Below, in pieces: positions 7,799-16,238 of a DNA stretch of 57,428 nucleotides. Source of the DNA: an uncultured Lachnospiraceae bacterium (GTDB taxonomy: Bacteria > Bacillota > Clostridia > Lachnospirales > Lachnospiraceae). A model generated the notes under the pieces. It saw only the letters and a program-made list of their open reading frames with translations. It ran no database searches and was not told the DNA's origin. Location of the stretch: contig CACWHK010000007.1 in assembly GCA_902760755.1 (NCBI GenBank), forward strand, positions 1-57,428, written 5' to 3'. Every line of letters starts with the position of its first letter. The stretch's first letter is position 1. The translations under genes were made by a program, and so were the position numbers.

Positions 7799-8914
7799 TT
7801 ATCGGATCAGCAGGTGCAGGGTATAAAGCACGGCAAGGAAGATCAGGTTGATCACCGTGAAGCGAAGAAGATACCGCTCGCCGGGCTGTTTTTCCTTTGC
7901 ATAGAATTTATAGGTAATAAGACTTGCCATGCTTGCGATCAGGGTTCCGAGACCTCCCAGGTTTACGCCCACCACAAGGGCACTTCCCCTGGACGTAAAT
8001 GCGGAGAGGAGCATGGCTGCCGGAACATTGCTGATCACCTGGGAGGAGATGACAGCGGTGAATACCACATTTTCTTCCACGATCAGAGTGAGGGTGTTCC
8101 GGATTGCGTCGATCCGTCCGAGATTTCCGATCAGGATAAAGAAGAACACGAAGGTAAGTAAGAGGGTGTAGTCCACCTTCCGGAAGGCTCCCCGGTCCAC
8201 CACCAGAATCAGCACGGCTACGATCCCGAGCATGATGCCGTAGTGCAGGGTTCCTGCCACCGTAAGAAGACAGACGGCAAAGAGCAGGAGGTAGAGTGCC
8301 AGCTTCCTGAGACAGGGACGCTCCGCTATCTCCACCGCGGCCGTATCCAGCGTGTGGTCGGTCCGGTTCAGCCAGAGGACGGAAATCACCAGTAGGGCAA
8401 GCGCCGTCACGCTGTAGGGGAGCATCAGCTTCAGAAAGCTGCCGAAGGTGAAATTATATTCCGTATAGAGATATAGATTCTGCGGATTTCCGATGGGAGT
8501 CAGCATGCTTCCCAGGTTGGCCGCAACGGTCATTAGGATCAATGTATAGACGGTTCGCCTGCGGTCGCCGAAGGCCTTCAGCAAAAGAAGGGCAAAGGGC
8601 ACCAGGGTGACCAGGGCCACGTCATTGGTGAGTACCATGCTGAGGAAGAAGGACAGCAGTACCAGAAAGAGGGAGATGGCCCGTTCGGAGCGGATCCTCC
8701 CCAGCAGCTTTCCGGTCAGGTATCCGAAGGTTCCAATCCTTACCATGGCACTGACCACCAGCATCAGGGAGAACAGGATCGCCAGTACACGGTAGTTTAC
8801 ATAATCCTTATATCCGGCATCCGGAGGTACAAAAAAACAGGACAGCAGTGCCAGCAGTCCGGAGATTACAAGGATCGTATCTTGTTTTATAAAACGGATC
8901 AGTTTTTCTTTCAT
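7799..8914 (-). CDS. SLC13/ArsB-type anion permease
   Basis: The ~371-residue membrane protein belongs to the ion transporter superfamily, which exports or imports dicarboxylates, citrate, arsenite or other anions. It has about ten hydrophobic segments, and SMVLTNDVALVTLVPF and MLTPIGNPQNLYLY match the two conserved Asn-Asp/Pro-rich hairpin regions. The start is uncertain: ATGs at 8920 and 8914 are both possible and neither has a clear Shine-Dalgarno site. MKEKLIRFIKQD is chosen as the more typical N-terminus. The predicted leader is short, since the promoter -10 lies at 8952-8957. The substrate is not deducible. Confidence 0.85.
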   Translation of the reverse strand: MKEKLIRFIKQDTILVISGLLALLSCFFVPPDAGYKDYVNYRVLAILFSLMLVVSAMVRIGTFGYLTGKLLGRIRSERAISLFLVLLSFFLSMVLTNDVALVTLVPFALLLLKAFGDRRRTVYTLILMTVAANLGSMLTPIGNPQNLYLYTEYNFTFGSFLKLMLPYSVTALALLVISVLWLNRTDHTLDTAAVEIAERPCLRKLALYLLLFAVCLLTVAGTLHYGIMLGIVAVLILVVDRGAFRKVDYTLLLTFVFFFILIGNLGRIDAIRNTLTLIVEENVVFTAVISSQVISNVPAAMLLSAFTSRGSALVVGVNLGGLGTLIASMASLITYKFYAKEKQPGERYLLRFTVINLIFLAVLYTLHLLIR

Positions 8915-8951
8915 GGCCATTTCATTCACAATCTGTTTTTTCACAGATGGT

Positions 8952-8980
8952 ACTATACAACATTTCCCTGAAAAAAGCAA
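8952..8980 (-). promoter_or_regulatory. Promoter of the permease-rlmH unit
   Basis: On the minus strand TTGCTT (8975-8980), 17-bp spacer and TATAGT (8952-8957). No clear ribosome-binding site separates it from the permease start. Confidence 0.6.
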
Positions 8981-9043
8981 AGAAATCCACATCGCAGGCA
9001 GGGCACGGGTTTGTAGAAAATGATGGAGGATTTGAACGAAATA

Positions 9044-9052
9044 TGGTAAAAT
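9044..9052 (+). promoter_or_regulatory. Possible extended -10 promoter of the GH16-GH5 unit
   Basis: TGG-TAAAAT resembles an extended -10 element. No convincing -35 lies at the right distance, and a leader of about 130 bases would follow. Confidence 0.35.
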
Positions 9053-9192
9053 GTTCCATAGGGGTGTCTTTCTATCTCATCGGCCCATGGAAACAGATCA
9101 AAAAATCGATAAAAGATGCATGAAACTGATATAGTATTTCATTTCTTTCCGTTATGATGGGCGTACAGATTGAGGCAAAAGAGGAGGAAACT

Positions 9193-10689
9193 ATGAGAAA
9201 GAGAACAGTCATGAAATCAGTTCTCCTTGTTGCAGCCATGGGGCTTATGATGACCGGTTGCAAGTCGGAGAATGAGTCTACCGAAGCACCGGCAACAACG
9301 GCAGCAACCGAGACGGTTACCACGGAGGAGGCTACAATGGCAACAACCGAAACTCCGACGGCTACGGAGGTACTGACAGAGGCCGCAACAGAAGAGACGA
9401 ACGTGATCCCGGAGGGCAGCGCACCGGAGGGCTATGAGCTGGTGTGGGCTGACGAGTTTGACGGAACCGAGCTTTCCGAAGCAGACTGGAACTATGAAGA
9501 GCATGAGGTGGGCTGGGTAAACCATGAGCTGCAGGAGTACATCCCCAGCTCGGAGTACGCATATATCGAGGATGGAAAGCTTGTGATCCATCCGGTAAAG
9601 AATGTGGATGCAGACGGAAATGTAAGCTACGTCTCCGGTCGTGTCAACACACAGAACAAGCATGATATCAAGTATGGTTATATCGTAGCCAGACTGAAGG
9701 TTCCTGCAGGAAAGGGCTTCCTGCCGGCCTTCTGGATGATGCCGAAGGATGAGGATTATTACGGACAGTGGCCGAAGTGCGGCGAGATCGACATCATGGA
9801 GGTTCTCGGCAACAGCACGAACATGAACTACGGAACCCTGCATTTCGGTGAGCCCCATAAGCAGCAGCAGGGCAGCTACACCCTGGCAGAGGGAGACTTC
9901 GCATCGGAGTATCACACCTATGCCATCGAGTGGTATCCGGGCGTGATCAAGTGGTATGTGGACGGCGTTCAGTACTTTGAGACCAGCGACTGGTTCTCGG
10001 CTCTGGACGGGGAGGAGAGAGCTTATCCGGCACCCTTCAACCAGCCCTTCCATGTGATCCTGAATGTGGCTGTGGGCGGTGACTGGCCGGGAGATCCGGA
10101 TCCGAATCTGGAATTCGGTGAGAGCACCAATATGTATGTGGATTATGTCCGCATGTATCGAAGAAGAAACTACAACGAAAAAGTAACCAAGCCGATCCGT
10201 GAGATGGTTTGGAAGGAAGCGGATGCAACCGGAAACTTCATCACCAACGGTGACTTTGCGGAAGCAGAGGATCTTACGGATGATACCAACTGGAAGTTCC
10301 TGCAGCTGAATGACGGCAAGGGCTCCGCAGAGATTAAGGACGGAGAGATCATCATTACAACGGAGAATTTCGGAACTGAGGAATACTCGATCCAGCTGGT
10401 TCAGCCGGGCATGCCGATGATGAACGGCAAGAAGTACAAGTTCTCCTTTGAGGCTTATGCCGATGAGGACCGTCAGATGAAGCCGGCAGTTACCGCACCG
10501 CTGGCAGACTGGATCCGTTACTTCCCGGATACGCCGATCCAGCTGACCAAGGACTGGCAGACATTTGAGTTTGAATTCGAAATGACCGAGCGGGATGATG
10601 ATGCCGGACGTATCGAGTTCAACATGGGTAATCAGGGAAGCACGGCTACGATCCATATCCGCAACGTGCGCCTGGAGGAAGTGCAGTAG
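9193..10689 (+). CDS. Secreted GH16 beta-glucanase lipoprotein
   Basis: The 498-residue protein has a lipoprotein signal peptide ending in LMMTGC (Cys23), then a Thr/Glu-rich linker (~27-75). A glycoside hydrolase family 16 domain (~80-335) follows, carrying the catalytic EIDIME motif with Glu198 nucleophile, Asp200 and Glu203 acid/base. GH16 enzymes cleave beta-1,3 or mixed beta-1,3/1,4-glucans, so laminarinase or lichenase activity is likely. Residues ~350-498 look like a CBM4/9-type beta-sandwich carbohydrate-binding module (starting NFITNGDFAE). The start follows AGGAGGAAACT. It is anchored outside the cell, directly upstream of a cytoplasmic GH5 gene. Confidence 0.9.
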   Translation: MRKRTVMKSVLLVAAMGLMMTGCKSENESTEAPATTAATETVTTEEATMATTETPTATEVLTEAATEETNVIPEGSAPEGYELVWADEFDGTELSEADWNYEEHEVGWVNHELQEYIPSSEYAYIEDGKLVIHPVKNVDADGNVSYVSGRVNTQNKHDIKYGYIVARLKVPAGKGFLPAFWMMPKDEDYYGQWPKCGEIDIMEVLGNSTNMNYGTLHFGEPHKQQQGSYTLAEGDFASEYHTYAIEWYPGVIKWYVDGVQYFETSDWFSALDGEERAYPAPFNQPFHVILNVAVGGDWPGDPDPNLEFGESTNMYVDYVRMYRRRNYNEKVTKPIREMVWKEADATGNFITNGDFAEAEDLTDDTNWKFLQLNDGKGSAEIKDGEIIITTENFGTEEYSIQLVQPGMPMMNGKKYKFSFEAYADEDRQMKPAVTAPLADWIRYFPDTPIQLTKDWQTFEFEFEMTERDDDAGRIEFNMGNQGSTATIHIRNVRLEEVQ

Positions 10690-10725
10690 AGCAGCATTTA
10701 TCCTGAGTTATAGGAGGAAATATCG

Positions 10726-11763
10726 ATGAAGGATTTTACGGGATATCAGCACGGGATCGATCTGGGAGGATGGCTTTCCCAGTGCGACCATACTGAGGAA
10801 CGATATGATACATTTATCAAAAAAGAGGATCTGGCCGTGGTTCAGTCCTGGGGCCTGGATCATGTCCGCGTCCCCGTGGATTATAATCTGGTGGAGGATG
10901 CGGAAGGAAACTACAAGGAAGAGGGCTTCGTGCGTCTGCAGAATGTGATCGACTGGTGTAAGGAGTACGGTCTTAATATGATCCTGGATCTGCATAAGAC
11001 CTTCGGCTTCTCCTTCGACAGCGGAGAGAACGAGTTCGGCTTCTTTGAAAATGAAGCATATCAGGAGCGGTTCTACCGTCTCTGGGAGGAGTTTGCAAAG
11101 CGTTACGGAAAGTTTGAGCATGTGGCATTTGAGCTTCTGAATGAAGTGACCGAGAAGCGGTTCAGCGACACCTGGAATGCGGTTTCCACCATTTGCATCA
11201 AGCGGATCCGTGCCTTCGCACCGAATACCTGGATCCTGTTGGGCGGTTACTACAACAACAGTATCGAGCCGCTGGCGGATCTGGCATGGCCGGTGGATGA
11301 CATGGTGGTTTACAACTTCCACTGCTATGAGCCGCTGGTATTTACCCACCAGGGAGCTCCCTGGGTGGAGGGAATGGATCCGGCATTCCGCATGCCCTTC
11401 GAGTGCAACTACGGTGATTATCTGAAGTATTCCAACGAAGAGCTTACCATGTATCAGGAACTGGAGAAGAACTGCTTCACCGGTCTTGATCCGGAGGAAA
11501 TGATCAATATCCGTTACTTCGAGCGGATGGTGGAAGAGGCGGTTCGTATCTCCCGGGAGAGGGATGTGAATCTTTACTGCGGAGAGTACGGTGTGATCGA
11601 CTGCGCAACGCCCGAGGATGCCCTGAAGTGGTTTAAGCTCATCACGGCATGCTTTGATAAGCATAAGATCGGTCGCGCGGCATGGACCTATCGCGAGATG
11701 GACTTCGGTATCGCGGATGCGCGGATGGATGGCGTAAGAGACGAGCTGGTGAAGCTGTTATAA
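10726..11763 (+). CDS. GH5-family glycoside hydrolase (cytoplasmic)
   Basis: The 345-residue protein is a (beta/alpha)8 GH5 enzyme. FELLNEV contains the acid/base Glu140 and YCGEYGVI the nucleophile Glu287. WGLDHVRVPVDYN and MILDLHKT are also typical. There is no signal peptide, so it should act inside the cell on imported oligosaccharides. It starts 36 bases after the GH16 gene behind TAGGAGG and shares its transcript, which ends at the terminator 11782-11828. Together the pair suggests outside cutting of beta-glucan and inside cleavage of the products. GH5 specificity is broad, so the linkage is not certain. Confidence 0.9.
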   Translation: MKDFTGYQHGIDLGGWLSQCDHTEERYDTFIKKEDLAVVQSWGLDHVRVPVDYNLVEDAEGNYKEEGFVRLQNVIDWCKEYGLNMILDLHKTFGFSFDSGENEFGFFENEAYQERFYRLWEEFAKRYGKFEHVAFELLNEVTEKRFSDTWNAVSTICIKRIRAFAPNTWILLGGYYNNSIEPLADLAWPVDDMVVYNFHCYEPLVFTHQGAPWVEGMDPAFRMPFECNYGDYLKYSNEELTMYQELEKNCFTGLDPEEMINIRYFERMVEEAVRISRERDVNLYCGEYGVIDCATPEDALKWFKLITACFDKHKIGRAAWTYREMDFGIADARMDGVRDELVKLL

Positions 11764-11781
11764 GAGGATCATAAGGATAAT

Positions 11782-11828
11782 GGGAAGCCTGTCCGGGGAG
11801 AATCTCTTCGGAGGGGCTTTCCTTTTTT
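11782..11828 (+). terminator. Terminator of the GH16-GH5 unit
   Basis: GGGAAGCC (11782-11789) pairs with GGCTTTCC (11815-11822), followed by TTTTTT. The loop can form a further small stem. Confidence 0.8.
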
Positions 11829-11829
11829 C

Positions 11830-11858
11830 TTGTGTTTGACGGGCAGAACGGGTATAAT
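11830..11858 (+). promoter_or_regulatory. Promoter of the transglutaminase-cbi fusion unit
   Basis: TTGTGT (11830-11835), 17-bp spacer, perfect TATAAT (11853-11858), immediately after the preceding terminator. The leader is only about 40 bases, too short for a cobalamin riboswitch. Confidence 0.7.
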
Positions 11859-11904
11859 TTAAAGTTAGGTGTTTATGGCCATTTGATTCGAAAGGAAGCC
11901 CCGT

Positions 11905-12921
11905 ATGAAGAGGAGCAAAGAAAAAGAAAGGCCCCTTAGGAAGCTGCGTCTGCTGCTTCTTACCTTCTGTCTGGTTATCATCGGGATAACCGGGCTTCTT
12001 TCGGATACGAAGGATACACCGGAGGCTTACGCCACCAGTGTACAGGAGATCAGCTCCATGGAGGATTTCTATACGAAGCTGGCGGATCAGGTCTACCGGC
12101 GGGAGGTCCTGGAGTACTACACGGTGAAGAATCACGCCCTCGGAACCCAGATCGTTCACTCGGATCTTGCCAGCTTTCAGTCCCACGTGAATCCGGCGGA
12201 TCCCCTTCGGAGCGGTTGTTATCTTTGCTACTATCTGAAGACCATCTACTTTACCTACAGCGGTACCCAGCTGAAGGTCATGGTGACCTATCCCTACCAG
12301 AAGGGAGAGATGGACCGGCATTTTGAGAATATGGACCGTCTGGCTGAGCAGATGAAGGGAAAGTCGGATTACGAGACGGTGAAAAATGTCCATGACTATC
12401 TGATCAAGAACTTTGAGTATGACTACCGGACCTCCATGGAAAATCACACGGATATCGACGGCTTCCGGGATAAGACCATGGTCTGCTCCGGCTACAGCCT
12501 GGCAGCCTACTACCTGCTGAACAAGGTGGGCATAAAGACAAATGTGATCACCGGAAGCGCAGGAGAGGAGCTGGGAGACGAGCTGAATCATATGTGGAAT
12601 ATGGTTCAGGTAGAAGGGAAATGGTACAATCTGGATGTCACCTGGGATGACCAGGGAGGAACCGGAGTCAGCTACACCTATTTCCTGAAAAGTGATCAGG
12701 ATTTTCCGAAGCACCGAAGGCTCGGTGCATATAATACGGAACGATACAACACGATGGTCGCAGAGGATTCGTACCCCATGCCATCGGTACCGTCCTACAA
12801 ATGGCTGATCATAGGACTGGTGGGAGCAACGATCATATTCTTCCTGCTGACGGTGAAGGGAAAGCATACCGAGGAAGAGGAAGAAGAGGACAAGGATTAC
12901 TACATGGACCCGTACAGATAA
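11905..12921 (+). CDS. Membrane-anchored transglutaminase-like protein
   Basis: The 338-residue protein has a basic N-terminus and a hydrophobic segment (~16-32), an extracytoplasmic transglutaminase-like domain, a second membrane helix (~293-312) and an acidic Glu-rich tail. The papain-like triad is visible: Cys194 in TMVCSGYS, His229 in LNHMWN and Asp244 in YNLDVTWDD. Such proteins act as cysteine proteases or cross-linking enzymes at the cell surface. The start follows GAAAGGAAG. It lies 10 bases before the cobalamin fusion gene, apparently in one transcript, though no functional link is known. Confidence 0.82.
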   Translation: MKRSKEKERPLRKLRLLLLTFCLVIIGITGLLSDTKDTPEAYATSVQEISSMEDFYTKLADQVYRREVLEYYTVKNHALGTQIVHSDLASFQSHVNPADPLRSGCYLCYYLKTIYFTYSGTQLKVMVTYPYQKGEMDRHFENMDRLAEQMKGKSDYETVKNVHDYLIKNFEYDYRTSMENHTDIDGFRDKTMVCSGYSLAAYYLLNKVGIKTNVITGSAGEELGDELNHMWNMVQVEGKWYNLDVTWDDQGGTGVSYTYFLKSDQDFPKHRRLGAYNTERYNTMVAEDSYPMPSVPSYKWLIIGLVGATIIFFLLTVKGKHTEEEEEEDKDYYMDPYR

Positions 12922-12931
12922 AGGAGTCAGG

Positions 12932-15079
12932 ATGGATCAGGTTTTTTTATTTGCCGGAACGAAAGAAGGACAAAGACTCGCCAGGAGACTCGGCGCAGCC
13001 GGGATCAAAACAGCGGTTTCCGTTGCGGCGGAATACGGCACGGTAACCCTGGAGGAGACAGGTCTCGGAGATGAGGTGCGTGTGCTGCATGACCGGATGG
13101 ATTCAGAGGCCATGGAGGATGCCATCAGAGCAGCTGCTCCAAAGGTCGTAGTGGATGCAACCCATCCCTATGCCCTTGAGGTTTCGGAGAGGATCCGTCT
13201 GGCATCGGAGCATGCCGGCGTTCCTTATCTTCGTCTGAAGCGAAAAACCAAGGATGCACCGGATAAGAAGGTGTTTCAGTTTGCAAAGATTCAGGAGGTG
13301 ATCCCTGCACTGCAGCGGACCACCGGTAGTATCCTTCTTACCACCGGTGCGGACAGTGTTGCTGCATTTGCGGAAGCGGAGGGACTAAGAGAGCGTCTTT
13401 TTGCGCGGGTGAATCCGGGAAAGGAGAGTCTTGCTGCCTGCGAAGCGGCAGGTCTTACCGCACGCCAGATCATCGCCATGCAGGGACCCTTCTCTCAGGA
13501 AATGAACCGGGCCATGATCCACAGCTACGGGATCCGTCATCTTGTTACAAAGCAGAGTACCGGCAGCGGAGGATTTGCCGAGAAGGTTTTTGCTGCTCAG
13601 GAGACGGAGACGGCGGTTTATATCGTAGGAGCCGGAGAAGAGGACGGCATTCCCTACGCAGAGGTTCTGGACCGGCTGGGAGAGCTCTTCTCCGTGGACC
13701 TTCGTGATACGGTGACCATCACGGTATCTTTGGTAGGTATGGGACCGGGCCGGGAGGAATACCTCACGGAAATGGCAAGAAAGAGCATTCGTGAGGCGGA
13801 TGTTCTCTTCGGAGCACCGCGTCTCATCGAACCCTATCAGAATGACCGAAAGGCATACCCCTACAAGCGCGGGGAGGAAATCCTTCCCCGGCTGGAGACC
13901 CTTCTGCAGGAGGCAAGACAGGGAGATCCCCATGTCCGCGTGGCTGTGCTTCTCTCCGGAGATTCCGGCTTCTACAGCGGAGCTGCCGGGCTGGTATTCT
14001 ATCTTACCAACTGGAGACGGCGGATGCTGCTTTCGGATATGGGTCGGATCGAGATGCAGATCCATACGGTTCCCGGGATCTCGGCGGTGGCGTTCCTTGC
14101 GTCCCGTCTGCAGGATCACTGGGACGCTGCCTATGTGGGAAGTCTTCGCGGCAGTGACGGGGAGGCCTGGAAGGAGGTGCTAAGCCACCTCGGATATGAA
14201 AAGAGAAGCTATCTTCTTACCTCCGGACGGGAGGATGTGGAACGGCTGCTTTCCTGGGTCCGCAGTGAGGAGGAGCCGGAGAAGTATTCCATGTATGCAG
14301 GCTATCAGTTATCCTACCCCGAGGAAATGATCTTCGCGGAGGAGGGAGAACGGCCGGGGATCGGAGCGGAGGATGCAAAGAAGGTTCCCTTCCCGGATAT
14401 CCTGCCGGAGGGCCTTTATACGGTGATGATCCGGAACAACGCGCCGGGGATTCCGCCGGAGAAGCGGGAGCGTCAGGCGCTGGCAGGGCTTTCCAATGAT
14501 GAGTTTCTGCAGGAGAAGGGAGTTCCCATCACCCGGGAGGAGATCCGGACCATAGCCCTCGGGAAGCTTCGGGTGAAGGAGCCGGGCGTGATCTATGATA
14601 TCGGCAGCGGAAGCGGGAGCTTTGCGGCAGAGCTGGGCAGGATCCTGGTGAATTCCGAGATCTATGCCATCGAGAAGGAGCCTGGGCGGGCAGAGCTGGT
14701 GAGAAGAAATATCCGTCACCTTTCTTCTGAAGGGGTAACGGTGGTTGAGGGAGAGGCACCGGAGGTGTTCCGGGACCTGCCGGCTCCCACCCATGTAATT
14801 ATCGGAGGCTCTGACGGGAATCTGTTCCTGATCCTGCAGGAGCTCTTCCGGAAGTCCGTACATGCAAGAGTGGTGATCACGGCGGTTACTCTGGAGACAA
14901 AGACGGAGCTGGCACAGCTCCTCAGCGGAGCGGTAACCACGGAGTATACCATCGAGGATGCGGAGTATCTGGAGATCAATGTGTCCAGAAACCGGAAGCT
15001 GGGAAGGTATCAGGCACTGGCTGCGGAAAGTCCGGTGGCGATCCTGTCCTTCCAGTTCGGAAGAAGGCCGGGAGCCTGA
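12932..15079 (+). CDS. CbiJ-CbiE-CbiT triple-domain cobalamin (corrin) biosynthesis protein
   Basis: The 715-residue protein joins three steps of adenosylcobalamin corrin-ring synthesis. Residues 1-~255 are a precorrin-6A/cobalt-precorrin-6A reductase (CbiJ/CobK; starts VFLFAGTKEGQ, with VVDATHPYA). Residues ~260-500 are the C5 methyltransferase CbiE (VSLVGMGPG at 265-273, LLSGDSGFYSG). Residues ~520-715 are the C15 methyltransferase/decarboxylase CbiT, with a SAM-binding loop YDIGSGSGSF near 555-564. CbiE-CbiT fusions (CobL) are well known; the added reductase at the N-terminus is less common. No other cob or cbi gene lies in the window and no B12 riboswitch is seen. SD is GGAG upstream of ATG. 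Confidence 0.9.
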   Translation: MDQVFLFAGTKEGQRLARRLGAAGIKTAVSVAAEYGTVTLEETGLGDEVRVLHDRMDSEAMEDAIRAAAPKVVVDATHPYALEVSERIRLASEHAGVPYLRLKRKTKDAPDKKVFQFAKIQEVIPALQRTTGSILLTTGADSVAAFAEAEGLRERLFARVNPGKESLAACEAAGLTARQIIAMQGPFSQEMNRAMIHSYGIRHLVTKQSTGSGGFAEKVFAAQETETAVYIVGAGEEDGIPYAEVLDRLGELFSVDLRDTVTITVSLVGMGPGREEYLTEMARKSIREADVLFGAPRLIEPYQNDRKAYPYKRGEEILPRLETLLQEARQGDPHVRVAVLLSGDSGFYSGAAGLVFYLTNWRRRMLLSDMGRIEMQIHTVPGISAVAFLASRLQDHWDAAYVGSLRGSDGEAWKEVLSHLGYEKRSYLLTSGREDVERLLSWVRSEEEPEKYSMYAGYQLSYPEEMIFAEEGERPGIGAEDAKKVPFPDILPEGLYTVMIRNNAPGIPPEKRERQALAGLSNDEFLQEKGVPITREEIRTIALGKLRVKEPGVIYDIGSGSGSFAAELGRILVNSEIYAIEKEPGRAELVRRNIRHLSSEGVTVVEGEAPEVFRDLPAPTHVIIGGSDGNLFLILQELFRKSVHARVVITAVTLETKTELAQLLSGAVTTEYTIEDAEYLEINVSRNRKLGRYQALAAESPVAILSFQFGRRPGA

Positions 15080-15097
15080 TGGTGGGGTAGTACATTT

Positions 15098-15115
15098 CCG
15101 CCGGAGGCGGGTTTT
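15098..15115 (+). terminator. Weak terminator-like hairpin after the cbi fusion gene
   Basis: CCGCC (15098-15102), GGA loop and GGCGG (15106-15110) are followed by GTTTT. The stem is short and the T-run modest. Confidence 0.45.
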
Positions 15116-15117
15116 GA

Positions 15118-15146
15118 TTGAGTTCCGGAGGAAATAGGCGTATAAT
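15118..15146 (+). promoter_or_regulatory. Promoter of the wall-binding protein/trkAH unit
   Basis: TTGAGT (15118-15123), 17-bp spacer, TATAAT (15141-15146), just after the terminator-like hairpin. Confidence 0.7.
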
Positions 15147-15218
15147 CAAAATGGGTTTTTCCGTGTTGTGAAAAATCTCATGTGTGAAGGAAGAAACAGG
15201 GAAAGGATCATAAGAACC

Positions 15219-16217
15219 ATGAAGAAAAAGCTATGGATCGCTGCCACACTGCTGGTGGGAATGCTCATCCTCGGATGCCTGGGGCTGAAGGCGAAGGATG
15301 CTGAGGCCGCACAGGGGACCTGGAAGCACAATAAGACCGGCTGGTGGTATGAATATGCGGACGGAAGCTATGCAAAGGGATGGCTGCAGATCTCCGGAAA
15401 ATGGTACTACTTCCTGGGAAGCGGCTACATGGAATCAAATGGCTACCGTCAGGGGTACTGGATCGCAAAGAACGGCGTGACGAACCTCACGCACTGCGGC
15501 GGACGCTGGAAGCATAATAAGACCGGCTGGTGGTTCGAGGATAAGACCGGCTGGTATCCGGTATCCGAATGGCTGAAGATCAACGGAAAGTATTACTATT
15601 TCGATGAAGAAGGGTATGCCGTCGTTAACCGCTGGGTAGACGGATATCTTCTGGATGAAGACGGTGTCTGGGTTTCCAGGCCCTCCACGGACTGGGCAGA
15701 GAAGTATATGGAGGAGATCGACGTCTTCGAGGGCATCAGTAAGGAGCTCTGGGGAGCGGAGTATCCGCCGGAGTACGCCCTTGCTTATATCGATGATGAT
15801 TCCACACCGGAGCTGGTGGTACATGCGGGAGAGAGCAGCACACCGGCACAGCTTTACACCTACTATGACGGGAAGCTGCAGACCTTTGATCTTGCATCCT
15901 CCTTCCCCCTCTATATGCCGGGCACCGGTGAGATCCTGGATCTTTATACCAGTGAGAGAAAGATCCGGGTCAGCGCATTTCATCTGGATGACGGAGTCCT
16001 GGTCAAAAAGGGAGAGGGTTCCTATGATCTGATCCGAAAGGACGATGGCCAGCTTGTGGACGAGTGGAAATGGGACGGCGAGTTTGTAACCGCAGAGGAG
16101 TTTAACAAGGCGGTGGAGGAGGTTTGTCCGGATCAGGATAAGTGCAGCCTACTTGACTTTGTTTCTTATGAAGAAATCACGGATCAGTTATATCTGATCA
16201 CCCGGAACAACAAATAA
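15219..16217 (+). CDS. Exported protein with cell-wall/choline-binding-type repeats
   Basis: The ~332-residue protein starts with a signal sequence; both a lipobox-like LILGC and a signal peptidase I site AEAA are possible. Residues ~32-150 hold aromatic repeats of the choline/glucan-binding class: two WKHNKTGWW units and WLxIxGKWYYF/YYYF units. The remaining ~170 residues form an acidic domain not recognised as an enzyme. The start at 15219 is chosen because a positively charged signal peptide begins there; an upstream GTG (15168) has no signal. Ribosome-binding support is weak (AAGGA, 12 bases). It is followed 21 bases later by trkA, probably on one transcript. Confidence 0.75.
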   Translation: MKKKLWIAATLLVGMLILGCLGLKAKDAEAAQGTWKHNKTGWWYEYADGSYAKGWLQISGKWYYFLGSGYMESNGYRQGYWIAKNGVTNLTHCGGRWKHNKTGWWFEDKTGWYPVSEWLKINGKYYYFDEEGYAVVNRWVDGYLLDEDGVWVSRPSTDWAEKYMEEIDVFEGISKELWGAEYPPEYALAYIDDDSTPELVVHAGESSTPAQLYTYYDGKLQTFDLASSFPLYMPGTGEILDLYTSERKIRVSAFHLDDGVLVKKGEGSYDLIRKDDGQLVDEWKWDGEFVTAEEFNKAVEEVCPDQDKCSLLDFVSYEEITDQLYLITRNNK

Positions 16218-16238
16218 CAGGGTGATCCGGAGGAGTAT

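Noticed and set aside
11830-11904. Cobalamin riboswitch for the cbi fusion
   Set aside because: The leader is only about 40-45 bases and has no B12-box-like sequence.
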